From contig CACVBU010000049.1 of assembly GCA_902728285.1 (NCBI GenBank), forward strand, positions 27,970-91,969: 64,000 nucleotides of DNA. The letters are read 5' to 3'. Position 1 is the stretch's first letter, and the number at the start of each line of letters is the position of its first letter. Positions 1-11,358 of the stretch are shown in pieces. This stretch comes from Clytia hemisphaerica. Its lineage: Eukaryota; Cnidaria; Hydrozoa; Leptothecata; Clytiidae. Below the pieces are notes generated by a model. It saw only the letters and a program-made list of their open reading frames with translations, had not been told where the DNA came from and searched no databases. A program made the position numbers and the translations under genes.

Positions 1-558
1 CGTTTTGTTGAATCAAATTCGTATTGCAAAATACACTTGATCTATTGGAGAGAAGTCAAAAATTTTCAAAAAAAAATTCTAATAATTGAGGAAGATTTCA
101 AAAAAAATTCTTAAAAAATTAAGTTTAAATCCACAAAATTTTTTCTTGATCTTGCCATTTTTCGCAAGTTTCACAATATTTGCAGTTACTATATACATAT
201 ACAAAAATGATCAAGCACCACCCTTAATATACCAGTTAATACAGTGTAGTAACTGGTTTTTCAAAAATCACATGGTAGACACCAGATTTTTTAAATCTAC
301 ATCAAATTTGTTTCCTATGTTACATAGCTTCTTTATCTAAACTTTCCATCGTGTCTTTAAAATTCTACAGGAATAAAGTGATCAACTAGTTGTTAATTAA
401 GCAACCTAATATTGAGTAACTGGTGTCAAACAAATGGCTGTCGAGCAACTGGTTATCCCACTTCTTGGACAGGGCATTTGTTACGCTACTTTTACTCTTC
501 CGCAAACAGGAGCCTTTTTTGCAACATAGAAGACTCTACTCTACTTCATGACAAAGTA
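1..558. other. Noncoding, AT-rich; short repeat motif
   Basis: No supported gene. About 405-475 holds copies of a short motif (variants of GTCGAACAACTGG and CAACTGGTTATCCCAC) that reappears many times at 24200-24450, so the two stretches probably derive from one repeat family. The missing 3' exons of the HECT gene to the right should lie on this side or beyond the window edge, but I could not recognise HECT sequence here. Confidence 0.5.
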
Positions 559-1002
559 CCGTGAGTGGTCCTAAATCCGACAGCCCTGCCTAATTCCGAT
601 GGGATCTTTCAAAGATGTTAACTAAAATATAAACAAACCTTTCGCTGTGACGTAACAAAGATACCAAAGTGTCAACTAAACTGGGAGATTTGATACATTG
701 AACCCATTAAATCAAATAACATTTGTTAACGTTTTTTAAAACACAAATAATGGATTCAGAATAAAAGGTAATTATTTAATTACTAATAATTATTTTTACG
801 AGTCACACTTTTTTGATCACATCATGACAATCGACATCTTGACATTAAAGCCATCTTGTTGGATGTTTTGTTTCGAGAGTTCTTTGCAATAGTTTATCGT
901 TCAACTTGAAGAGGGAATGTTTGTAAACATAAAATTTTTTTCATATCAGTTATTTGGAGGGTCGGAATTAGGCAGGGCTGTCGGATTTAGGACCACTCAC
1001 TG
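559..1002. mobile_element. MITE with 41-bp terminal inverted repeats, TA target site
   Basis: The left arm (559-599) is repeated as a near-perfect reverse complement at 962-1002, containing CCTAAATCCGACAGCCC. Both ends are flanked by TA (557-558 and 1003-1004), the target preference of Tc1/mariner-type transposases. The 444-bp element has no coding potential, so it must rely on a transposase encoded elsewhere. Superfamily is inferred from the TA only. Confidence 0.8.
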
Positions 1003-1004
1003 TA

Positions 1005-1203
1005 CCGTAAATTACCCTAAATGATACAAAGTAAAATAATATTTTATAGATTATTGTTTCATAGTCTGATAGCGTAATAATTATGTCAGTATTTTTTTTT
1101 TGAATAAAAATGTCATTTTAAACACTTCACATATTTCAATAAGTCCTTTTTATTTTGACTGTCGACTTAAGGATGAGGGTGTCAAGATTAGGGTAATTTA
1201 CGG
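1005..1203. mobile_element. Second MITE, 16-bp TIRs, TA target site
   Basis: CCGTAAATTACCCTAA at 1005-1020 is exactly inverted at 1188-1203. The element is flanked by TA at 1003-1004, shared with its left neighbour, and TA at 1204-1205. It is 199 bp, noncoding and different in sequence from the adjacent MITE. It ends about 20 bp inside the intron that follows the last visible HECT-gene exon. Confidence 0.75.
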
Positions 1204-1229
1204 TATAAAAATAATGATGTACACAATAC

Positions 1230-4200
1230 CTGAGTAAAACTCTCGAGAAACGCCACCATCGTCAACACCAACCTCTATTCCAAGGTAATTGATCTTGATT
1301 ATATGTCCAATTTCTTTTTTGTTCCAGGACTTGTTGAAATACCTAGCAAAGTCATCAAACTCAAATCCCCTTCTAACGAACAAATCAATAGTTGGGTTTT
1401 CAATTAAAACACATTTCACAAGAGCCTTTTGGACCTCCCTTATATAGTCACTTTGATTTCTTGGTTCAAAAGTTCTTTTTCCATCCAAATCTTTTTCAAA
1501 CATTGTCTGTGTGTGATCGACAAGATCTTCAGGTGCTGGCAGATGGCCTTGCAGTTCCATTAATGGTGATTTATTTAAGCAATCATTTGCATGTTGTTGC
1601 AGATCGTCAATTGGAATTGACTGAGAACAAACTGGGCATGAACCAACTCTAGACTTGTTGGGTCTCTCATCAGCAATTGTTTTGGTCTTATCATCATCTT
1701 CATCAGAGACTGATATTACTTCCTTTGAAAAAGAGGGTCCTGCCTCTTCATCCATCTTCAGACCATTCAGAGTGCTCTTTTTATCCAGATCCGGATCACT
1801 GTCTATAGGTTGTTCTAGCAAACTTACCGCCAGACAGACAAATAGTTCTATTTTCGAATATGGTTTTCCCAGTTTAAGTTTGTATCCTTCCACTGTAAAG
1901 GGAATATTAGAAGAACCTGGAATTCTGAATGCCATGGAACAATCAGGATAACACAGTTGGTATGTGTCATATCTGCAAAAGAACTGGTCATGTTCTCCAA
2001 GTTTCTTCAGAGACTTAGCTAACACTTCTTCTCTGCCATCTCCTTTATATACTGTGACAGGGATCCTCGATCCTCTCCTTTTAGTAAGAGTTTCACTTTT
2101 GTTCTCTTCAATAATCCCAACGTTAATTTGTACTTCCTCTGTTGCTGATGTTGATGATGATGAGCTTTGTTGTTGAAGTTTCTTCTGCCTGGTTGTGATC
2201 TTTTTGGCTACTCCAACTCGTCTTTCTGAAGCCTTTTTAGTTTTGAAAAAACTGTAATTCATAACTTCTGATTTATTTCCACTGTCATCTTCTTCTTTTG
2301 ACGAGGCTTTGTTTCCACAATTTGTGCAAAATAGCTGATTCATCAGGTTTTTACCACACTTTCCACACCATGGGTCGGCCATATTGAATTTTAGCTCTGT
2401 TTTTTTAACATCGCCCAAAGGTACATTCATTACTACATTAGGCTGGAAACCGCAAGGAAAACCCGGGGCGATACACACCAAATACTGAAATCGCCCAGCT
2501 AATATTGAAACAGCACAGGCTAATAATGAAATCGCGCAGAGGAAACTTTGAAATCGCGCAGGAAATATTGAAACAGCGCAGCTAATAATGAAATCGTGCA
2601 GCAATGGATTGAAACAGCGCAGCAAATATTGAAATCGTGCAGCAAATATTGAAATCGCGCAGCAAATATTGAAATCGCGCAGCAAACTTTGAAATTGCGC
2701 AGCAAACTTTGAAATCGCGCAGCAAATATTGAAATCTCGATGGCACTTCTCGGCTTCCATACGGATCGGTACTGAAAGAAAATTATTTTGATATGATTTC
2801 ACGTGACAATGCATAAAGGTAATTTTTCGTCTCATTTTTAGCAGTGACTTATGTTACAAATTACAATATCTTATGTACGAAGTACCTCTGGGAGGATCAG
2901 GCACCAATTCTCCATCTTCTTTCCAGATACCTGAATTTAATTTATGGAAAAAAATAAATATTAAACCAACAATCTATCTTCTTATTTATCAATAGCCGTT
3001 TTCATGAGATACGCCATGTCCCACATTTAATGGTTTTCAATTAATCAGAACTCATTTTATACTTTAATTAATACATCAATCTTGAAATAACTTTTACCTG
3101 GGATGGTGTCGTATAGCATTATGTTATTTCCGTGGTACAATATCTCAACTAAATGAAAAATAAATAAAATACTTTCAATGAATACATGAATACATATATA
3201 CTTATGTATTTTTAAAAACCTATGTGTGTGTGCAAACATGAAAGATACGCCAATAAAGTTAAAATAATTTACGAAATTAAGGGTTGTTAAAATAAGAATG
3301 ACAGTTGATATGAACGAATACAAGTTAAATCAGCTATGTCTAGTCATGACTAACCATTTCTTCTTTAAAAGATAAATGAGTAAATTGAAAGAATCACACC
3401 TCCATCAGAAATAACTGGATTGTCTACAGTTTTTGAATTGGCTTTCTTTTCTGATAGTTGACATGATGGTTCTGATGGTTCTAAAGAAAGTACAAAGACA
3501 AACTTCATCAACAGGTAGGAAATAATCAGGTTTAAACACGAAGAGATATTGATCTCCTTTATATCTTAATGTCAAAAAAAGATAAGAAAGTTCAGAGAAA
3601 AGCAAAAATATTCTCCACTACTAAATGAAATTGGTTAATTAAAAGAACCAAACTTCCGTTACAAAGGTCTACATCTTTCACTGTTTTTGAACTTTCTCCC
3701 TTTTCTGACGGTGGACATGGTTGTGGTTCTAGAAATATTTAAAGTACACAGTTCATCAAAAAGCAAAAGTACAAAGACAACTTCATTAACAGGTAGGAAA
3801 TAATCAGGTTTAAACAAAAAGATATTGATCTGCTTTATGTCTAAATGTCAAAGAAGCATAAGAAAATTCAGAGAAATACAAAAACATTCTTCATTACTAA
3901 ATGAAATCGGTTAATTTAAAGAACCAAACCTCCGTTACAAAGGTCTACATCTTTCACTGTCTTTGAATTTTCTTCCTTTTCTGACGGTGGACAAGGTTGT
4001 GGTTCTAGAAATATTCAAAGTACACAGTTCAGCATAGAACCAGAAACCAGGTTCCAATGAAAAACAATGCAAATATCTTTTATTTCTTATTCCTAATAAG
4101 AAATAGTAAAATCGACTGTTTACCTTTTCTAGATGAAACAATGCCAAAGTCAACATTTTCTCCGGGTGCTGTTTGAGATTGTTGAGGCTCTAAATAAAGT

Positions 4201-4880
4201 CAAGGTAACAGTCAAAAGAAGTTTTATTGGCCTATCAGTTGCATGAGTTGCCCAATTAACCAAATTAAATCCCCGCCAAAATTCATAAAATTGGTCATTC
4301 TCCAAATTAAATCCTCGCCAAAAGTTGCATTTTTGCCGATCGCCAAATTAAATCCACGCCAAAATTAATCCACTTAAGGTAAAAAAGACAAATAAGAAAA
4401 ACTCTTGAAAAATATTCAAACCTTTGTCAGGATTGCTTTCTTCTTCTTGTTCGGTGTTAAATAGGGCTTCTTCGTCATCTTGAAATTAATGTAAATATAG
4501 CATGAGAATAGAAGTTGTTAATTCCAATTTTTAAGGTTCATTGTAAAAAATTATCAAGTTGAAGTGATATTAATATTTGATGAAAATAGTAGTCATTATT
4601 TCCACCATTTAGGGTTATTTAAACAAAACATGGAAATAACAAATGTGCAACAATATCTAAAGGGAAAAAAGTCTGATTATTTCCACTGTTAATAGAGTTG
4701 ATTGAGGAATCAATTTATTAAAAAAATCTTACCAGGCTCAGTGACAATAGACTTCATCAGCTTTGGGTCTTCTACTTCATTGCCAAACTCCTCCCTAATT
4801 TTGTTTTTCGTGCGTTCAATCCATTTGATATAATGATATTGTCGGCCAAATAAAATACAACTGACGATGATGTTGTTGGA
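1230..4880 (-). CDS. HECT-type E3 ubiquitin ligase-like gene, partial, nine visible exons
   Basis: Exons with canonical splice sites on the minus strand: 4733-4880, 4422-4478, 4124-4189, 3930-4004, 3654-3728, 3400-3480, 3098-3148, 2886-2930 and 1230-2771. The seven exons from 4478 to 2886 are short and phase 1 at both ends; they encode acidic, Ser/Pro/Glu-rich linkers. The last exon has, in order, a repeat-encoded stretch (from the 20-bp minisatellite), a zinc-ribbon-like segment (CGKCGKNLMNQLFCTNCG), a UBZ-like finger (CPVCSQSIPIDDLQQHANDC) and the start of a HECT domain, with the family's characteristic DDGGVSREFYS. It ends at a good donor (TACTCAG|GTATTG). The remainder of HECT, including the catalytic Cys, should be left of the window. 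HECT ligases transfer ubiquitin from E2 to substrate through a Cys thioester; no substrate can be inferred. An alternative start, MADPW at 2382, would skip the repeat-encoded part. The 5' end is also incomplete. G2E3-like is my closest family guess. Confidence 0.7.
2486..2750. repeat. 20-bp minisatellite inside the HECT gene exon
   Basis: About a dozen copies of a 20-bp unit related to GCGCAGCAAATATTGAAATC. Because 20 is not a multiple of 3, each reading frame is cycled every 60 bp, and the minus strand stays open in the gene's frame across the whole array, giving a 20-residue repeat of the type RDFNICCAISIFAARFQYLL. It could equally be removed as an intron; no strong internal splice pair was identified. 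Confidence 0.85.
3400..4020 (-). repeat. Tandem duplication of exon plus intron (~276-bp period)
   Basis: The block at about 3505-3658 (intron plus exon end) reappears nearly unchanged at 3781-3934. The exons 3400-3480, 3654-3728 and 3930-4004 are diverged copies of one 75-81-bp exon that begins after TCTAG or TTTAG and encodes EPQPCPPSEK-type sequence. This is a clear case of recent exon duplication within the HECT-like gene. Confidence 0.85.
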
Positions 4881-5428
4881 CTTACATAATCTTAAATCTT
4901 TTCTTAACACCAAACCCTATAATAGTCATAATTTTTGCAATATAAATGATAGCTATTTTAGGGTTTGTATGTAAACCCTAAAGTAGTCATAATTTCTTTC
5001 AAGGAATGAAAACTATTTTGAAACTATTTTAGGGTTAATTCTTGCAAACCCTAAAGTGATCATAATTTCTTTTAGATGGGTTTTTACTTTTTTGGTGTTT
5101 TTTTCTATAAACCTTAAATAGATATGATTTTTGATATAGAAATTATGACTACTCTAGGGTTTAGTGACAAAACCTAAAATAGCTATAGTTTTGTTTGCAC
5201 AAACAATAACTACTTTAGGGTTTGGTGTCCGATCGGACGTTATTTTACGATTTGGTCCGGGAAAATCCCTAAGTGTCCTAAGTGTCCGATATATACTTTT
5301 TGTCCGATAATTACAAGATAGTAAGAATCATGACTACTAAAATTGAAAGAAGTCATTATTTCTATTAACCCTAATCGAAAATTTGAGTAGCTATTATTTC
5401 TTTTTATTTTTTTCGAAAAATTTTTTTT
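4230..5428. repeat. Degenerate short repeats upstream of and within the HECT gene
   Basis: 4255-4365 has three copies of a CCAAATTAAATCC(C/T)CGCC-type motif. 4910-5240 has a cluster of units combining AAACCCTAAA with TAGTCATAATTTC, present in both orientations. The CCCTAAA element resembles telomere repeats but is never in uninterrupted tandem, so I treat it as part of a dispersed repeat. Apart from the HECT exons, no coding region was seen. Confidence 0.6.
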
Positions 5429-5588
5429 AGTAGTCATTATTCATGGAAAAAGAAATGGAGACTATTAAATAGTCATAATTCATTTGTATGGTAGCTATTA
5501 TTCACGGAATTATTCTGTCTTCCATTTAAGACAGAATAATAGCAACTCTCCGTGAATAATGACTACCATACCATGAATAATGACTACT
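5429..5588. mobile_element. Foldback element (~160 bp hairpin)
   Basis: AGTAGTCATTATTCATGG (5429-5446) is inverted at 5571-5588. A second inner inverted repeat (around GGTAGCTATTATTCACGGA and ATTATTCTGTCT) meets at 5521-5528, so nearly the whole segment can pair. No target duplication was recognised. Confidence 0.65.
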
Positions 5589-6549
5589 CGACCTAGAAAT
5601 GGAGACTACTTTTGGACCATGGAAAGATTACCCTAATCATGGTCCTAATCAAGGAGACAAAATTTTATTTTTTGTTTCCTTTTGACGAGGGATGGAAATT
5701 AGGGTTGATTTTAGTGTTAGCCGCCAAGCTAAGCATTTCAGAATCTCGGGATTTCAACATTTGGTGAGTAATTTTTCATGTACAATAAAGCTATTATCTA
5801 TCACTGAATGATGAGTTCTAGTTCTCGAGATAAAATTTAGAAAATGAGCACTTTTTTGTTCATATAAAAGAATTTGTTTCAGTAACATATTTTCCCTAAA
5901 ATTGGTCCCTAGGGACCAAATAACCGCCTAAGAAGTTGAAATTTGAAATGACAATTTATTTTAGTATGTCATTTCCAAAAAGTTAAAAGTGTTGGGTGAT
6001 TTCAACCTTTTTAGTTATAATACCTCATTTTCACCAAAATCCAAGTAAGTTGTACAATTTTATCTAATACAGTCTGTTTCGATTTTTTTGTTAGACTTTT
6101 TTCTTTAGGGTTAGGCGAGCAAAACGAAGAAATATCGATTTGTTCAGGAAGTCTTATTCACACTCTTACAAGATTATCAAAAATTTGTTCATCCAAAAGT
6201 GTCCGAATTCGTGAGTTTTAGGCATTTTTAACTTATTGCATAAAAACAATTTTTGGTGATGAAATATGATTTGTTCATATGCTATCCATCCCTAAGTTTT
6301 TTAATTGATGTAACTCGAGAAATTGCTAACAAAACCACGGAATGAAATTAATGGGCATTTAATATGTAATGTGAAGTTTATGGAAAAATCTTATTTTCTA
6401 TTACGAATCGTTTTAAAGTGAGAGAGAGAGAGAGTGAACCATCCTAGATCATTAGGAATTGGCCTAGAAAAATTAAATATTAAATAAAATATCTCTAGGA
6501 AATTACTACGCGTAATAAAGCAAAACAATATAGCACTAAAAAATAGACA
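5589..6549. other. Noncoding; dispersed repeat and (GA)n
   Basis: No gene supported. The segment 6228-6310 (containing TTATTGCATAAAAACAATTT and CTATCCATCC) recurs in the same orientation at 19337-19430. A short (AG)n tract lies at 6420-6435. Confidence 0.5.
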
Positions 6550-7457
6550 TTATGTAAAACTATTAATCATTCTACGCCATTCACAACGATCTTGCGCCAA
6601 AACAAACCAATTATCTTTACTGATATTAGCACGACGAAGTGCTTTATACATTCCACGCCCAAAAGTAAATTCAGGTGCACCCCTTGGTCTACGATTTTTG
6701 ACCCACGAAGATAAAAATTTCCTCGGCATTCTTTCAAAAGACATTCTAGACACGTGGCCGAGCCACGACAATTGCCTTTTTGTAATATAAACATCAATCG
6801 AATGGATATTTAAATTTTCAAGCAACTCATTACTACTTATCCGGTGTAAATAAACGTGTCGACGATTTATTCGGTGCATTGAACGAGCACATCTATGATG
6901 AAATGTTCGTAATTGATTATAAAGATTTTCCGTTAAACACCAAGATTCTGCACCATACAGAAGAATGGGAAGGATGAGAATACAATAGGCAGCACCTTTG
7001 GCTTCATACGTTATCGATGGGTTTGAGAATAAAGAACTACGTAATGCACCAAAGGCATTACCTGTTTTTTTGATTCGACAACATACATCTTCGCTATCTT
7101 TACAGTCGCGGGTAATCATGGTGCCGAGGTAACAGAAATTTTCAACTACAGGGAAGAAATAACTTCCACCAATATTGATATTTGAAAGATCAGTATCATC
7201 AAAAGTGGCAGCGTTTCGGTAAGATTTCTCAGGAGCGGATACGAATAGAACTTCCGTTTTCGCAGGTTTGTCTGGATGTTCTAGGTCACCTTTATGGATT
7301 TCCATACCGAAAAGATCGAAATGTTCAACAAGTAGCGGTGAGTACTCAGCCAAAGTCTCGCGAGATTCGAAAAGTACTGCAGTGTCGTCTGCATATTCGG
7401 AGTCTTCGACTGGGAATTCGAAACCTTTGGCATTGTAACGACGTTTTAAAGTGTTTC
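6550..7457 (-). pseudogene. 5'-truncated LINE reverse transcriptase
   Basis: The open frame starts abruptly at about 7457 with no upstream coding and ends at 6550. It begins inside the reverse transcriptase palm with the catalytic box YADDTAVLF, followed by the thumb/C-terminal region typical of non-LTR retrotransposons (a FCYLGTMIT-type motif, LLYGAESW, then WLGHVSRM). No endonuclease or N-terminal RT motifs are present, so this is only the last ~300 residues of ORF2. 5' truncation is the usual result of target-primed reverse transcription. The copy is open over its remaining length, suggesting it is fairly young. RTE-like or a related clade is plausible; clade is not certain. Confidence 0.9.
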
Positions 7458-8994
7458 AAACTAATGACTTTATTAAATTATGAAGCTAATTTTATAGTTA
7501 TGTGGAGGGTTTTTTAACTCGTTGAGGTCTAAAAAGAAAGTCAAAAGGTGTTTTGGAACACCGAAAAGGGTAGTTTTGGTCCCTACTGAAGTCAGTTATT
7601 CCTAGCAAGGAATCTAGAAAGTTAAACCTAACTAATTGAACCATAAGATGGAAAGCCAGCTTACAACTGTGAATGAAGGGTTTAAAAGTTTATTTAACAT
7701 GCTTAAACCTTTTCTATAACACGGATGACACCTTTTAGTTCATAAAAGCGATGACGTCATCACAAAGTTTTGGATTACCGCTGACCAGTCAAAAAGTATT
7801 CTTTATTAAAATCGCAATTAAACCTGATCAAAGAAAGTTTTTTCAATTCTGTTTTCATTTTCTGAAAGGAAAAAAGTTTGTCTTTCGGTTTTTATCTTGG
7901 TATAAATCTTAATCCGTAAAATCCATGCTGAATATGTCTCAAATTTAACAAAATTGATGACGTTATTTTTGCTGATGTCATTAAAAAAAGATTTTATGAA
8001 TTATTTGAAACCTTTTACTAATATGTTTAATGTGCAGCCATTTAAAGTTTTTGCGATTTTAAAGGTTTTTTGCTGGATTTTACAGCATGTCTTCACAATA
8101 AAGTCATAAAACCCAATGTAGTGGGTCTATGATGATAAAATTTTGCAAAAATGTTCCTTATGAAATTTTGTCAAAATGCACGGATGTTATCTCGGTGAAA
8201 TTCAGTTTGCGCATGCGCGAGTTATTAATGAAAACATTCAACAAGAAGACAAAATGGCGATCGGCCGAAAAATTGATGGCTGTAAATTTTGAAACTTTTG
8301 GCTTCTCTATGGAGAGTAATATGGAAGTTTTTGGTCTATATTTTGGGACATTGATTCTTGGAGTCGATCTGAATAGATTTTCTATTTCAAAATATCGAAA
8401 ACTCATCTTCGATTTTCTATTTTCAAGTTTTTAGAATTCTCCAATTTTTCAGCCAAAAAACAACAATAGTCTTGAAAATTCTCAATAACATTAATTTCAA
8501 AATTTTTCAACTAAGATCCTTTCTTTTTGAGTATCTCAATATGTTTTTTTGCAAATCTGTCCAATCAAAAATTTCCAATATTTTTTAAGGGGGAGTTATA
8601 GCTTCAGTTTTCATAGTTGATTTCTCCTTTAAAAAATCAGACTTGACTGTTATATTCCATCAAATAATCTCTTTTTTAGTAGCTTTCAACTGGATTCTAT
8701 GTCATAATTTTGATGATATTGATTGGCATAACTTGTAAGTAGAAAGATTCACTATTTATAACATGAACAGGCTTTTCAAAAAATGAATTTGACTTTGTAC
8801 TGTAAGTACAACAAAAATATAAATATAATTATGAATGCAAATTCAAATTTTATATATACATTATAAACAAGTGTACAATTTTGATAAAAAGTGGCTTTTT
8901 TTAAGATATATTTATAAATACTAGGAACTGTGAAGGATATTCAATGTAAAAATTAGTTGTGTTGTATAATGCTTTAAAATCAGTAATATGTATA
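7458..8994. other. Noncoding AT-rich stretch
   Basis: No coding region, RNA gene or defined mobile element was recognised. Two overlapping ORFs at about 8129-8434 on opposite strands show no family features and are not called. A GC-richer patch (TTTGCGCATGCGCGAG, about 8204-8220) could be promoter-like, without further support. Confidence 0.4.
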
Positions 8995-11358
8995 TTACTC
9001 TTCAGGTTTTTGTTTCCGCTTGCGTGTTGGAGGTATTGGAACAGTTACCCGAACTTTTGGTGCAACTCGGAGGAGATGCTGCTCGACCATGGTCTGTATT
9101 CGTTTTTCTGCAGGTTTGTGAAATGCATATGTTTTTCGAAGACTATTGAACTCTGGATGAATACTCTCGGCACCTTGTTCCCCATACATACCAAGACCAA
9201 TATGTAATTTCGTTTTAATTATTTTTATTTAATTGTCATATAAAAATCGTGCAATAAAAAAATTATATATACTCTAGTTAATTACTAATTCCATTATAAA
9301 TAGATTACGTCATTATGAAGTCTCTCGGGTATTTGAGATTTCTAATCTTTTTTATCATTCTCTGTGAGAGAGAAGTGAGGAAGAGATGAGCTCTCATACA
9401 AATTTTCAACTTCAATAAAATTTCAATTTTCAAGTTTCAGCTTTCAATTTCAAGCTCATTCAGGGATATTTATTTGGGCTAACTTGGTAAGATTTTATTT
9501 CTTTATCATTTATCATATTTATCAAAAACACTTTGTAAAAATTTATTTATAGACTCAAATGACACATGGTTTTATCAATATTTCATTTCCTATTGAATTC
9601 TCAGTGTGCTATTTTCTTGCGAGTTCATGTGTCCTTTTTTCTTTGTGCGTCTCATTTTGCTCATTTTCATTTGCGTCATTTCAGTTTAAGTATTTTATAA
9701 TTTCAATTTTCATATTTTCAAATAGTCAATCCTTGTCATTATTTACTTTTCGATTCTATAGTTTGAACCTGTCAATCGTTACAAACGTCTCAAATTTATT
9801 GTATCCCGCCACACAATACGCCGCTTTTTAATGAACTTTAGAATGTGACACTCAAGCAAATGAAGTTTGATTGTGATTGATTGTTTAAAGTTATCACGGT
9901 AGTGCACGAAGAACTTTTTGATTGCTGAATCTGAGGAAAAAACAAGGATCCTGGTAAGTGGAACTTTTACTATACAAATTTCCAATATTAATTTCTATTT
10001 TTAATCACCAACCAAAGAGACATTATGGTTGGTAAGGACAGAACTTTTAATGTGTAAAGAGGATATCCAATAATATTTAGACAATCGTACTGGATATCAC
10101 AAAAAAAAAACATACCTAGCTGCTGAATTTTTTCATCATTGAAATAATCAGATGAGTTCATGAGTCGATGACAAACACCATAATTATCCATTAATTCTTT
10201 AAATCTCTTGCTGATATCACATGCACGTCTATGGGCAGGGGTGTCCATCAAACCAAATTCATCATAAACTAGTTTAGGAATGCTATGACATAGCTTGCGG
10301 ATGTTTTCTTCCTGAAAGATAAAAGTTTTAAACATTGTAAGTGGATTTAAATTAAATTTGGTCTAACTTCACATCATGAATTTCTTAGGTACTTGACAGG
10401 ATATGGAAATTAGCTCCAGGCTAAATTTTTTATATTGCTCCACAGTAATTATATCTAAATTGTCTATTTCATGAAAAATAGCATTTTCATGGTCTTTACA
10501 CCAACCGCGATTGTAGAACCTCATCAAGTTTTCTGTAGCAAGGACCACATTTGGCATTGATTGTCAATTCATTCTCTAATTCGTCAATCTCTGCAAGCTG
10601 AAAAGAATGTGAAAATATACCTTTTTGGAACTAGCTTTTTAGTGGTTGAAAATAAAATCAAAAAATTGAATTTCCTAGGAAATAATTTTTTTCAATTTTG
10701 ACCTTTTTCGGACCAACTTAATTTTTCTAGGGGGTATGAAGAATTTTCAGAACATTTTATTTCACTGGTTCACATTTTCAAGGTTTTTCGGAAATTAAAA
10801 CAAAAGTTAATTCCCCAAAAATTGTTTTCTTATAATATAATTACAGTCGACGCTCTCTAATTCGATCTTCAAGGGGAATTCGATTTTCATCGAATAAGGG
10901 AGCTTATCAAATAAGGGAGCGTTGTTTATGAGAGTTTCTAGTTGATGGGGTTTTTAAATTTCATCGAATAAGGGAGCCTATCGAATAGTAGAACGCCGAA
11001 TTAGAGAGCGTCAACAGTATAGCTCTTTTTACCTTCTTACAGAGTACTTTATTCAATATGTCTATTCTTTCATCATAAACCTCTCTTCTTCATCAGGGTC
11101 ATTGCAAATATTGACTCTTATTGCTTCTTGGACAAGACAAATTTTGTCATGACAATCTTGGGCATTAAATTCAAGATTTTGGATTTTCTTAAGGATTTCC
11201 ACATTTTTCAAAACATATTCACGTGTGATTTCAGTATTCTCATCTTTTTCTGCCAGGTCGCCAAGGATCTCCATGTCTAACAGTCTGCACTCATCTTCAA
11301 GCATGTTGAAAATTTTAAGATATGTTTCAAGGCTGATGTGGAGTGCAGGAATGGCAAC
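8995..11358 (-). pseudogene. Decayed multi-exon gene of a multicopy invertebrate family (function unknown)
   Basis: Minus-strand exon-like blocks: 11033-11358 (after TTTTGTAG), about 10375-10597 (after TTTTCAG), 10116-10311 (CTTTCAG to GTATG), about 9825-9930 (after CCTCAG) and a terminal block 8995-9205. In order they encode VAIPALHISL, INAKCGPCYRKLDEVLQ, DNYGVCHRLMNS, FKQSITIKLHLLECHI and GEQGAESIHPEFNSLRKTY. That block order is one I recognise from a multicopy, probably transposon-associated protein family in cnidarian and other invertebrate genomes; I cannot name a domain. Decay signs: the first exon needs a frame change near 11090 to reach its donor, the second switches frame after its first 32 residues, and the last block lacks a clear acceptor. 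A pogo-like MITE lies just after the first exon. Confidence 0.6.
10844..11017. mobile_element. pogo/Tigger-like MITE, TA target site
   Basis: The ends are CAGTCGACGCTCTCTAATTCG and the reverse complement of CTGTTGACGCTCTCTAATTCG, flanked by TA at 10842-10843 and 11018-11019. The CAGT.GAC.CTC start followed by ATTCG is the hallmark of pogo/Tigger termini. The 174-bp interior repeats TCGAATAAGGGAGC, itself related to the terminal sequence. Noncoding; it would need a pogo transposase in trans. Confidence 0.8.

Noticed and set aside
4910-5240. Telomere (TTTAGGG-like) sequence
   Set aside because: The CCCTAAA words are isolated and separated by unrelated sequence, never in uninterrupted tandem.
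8129-8434. Overlapping ORFs of 101 and 82 codons on opposite strands
   Set aside because: No recognisable motif, AT-rich composition, and both strands equally open.
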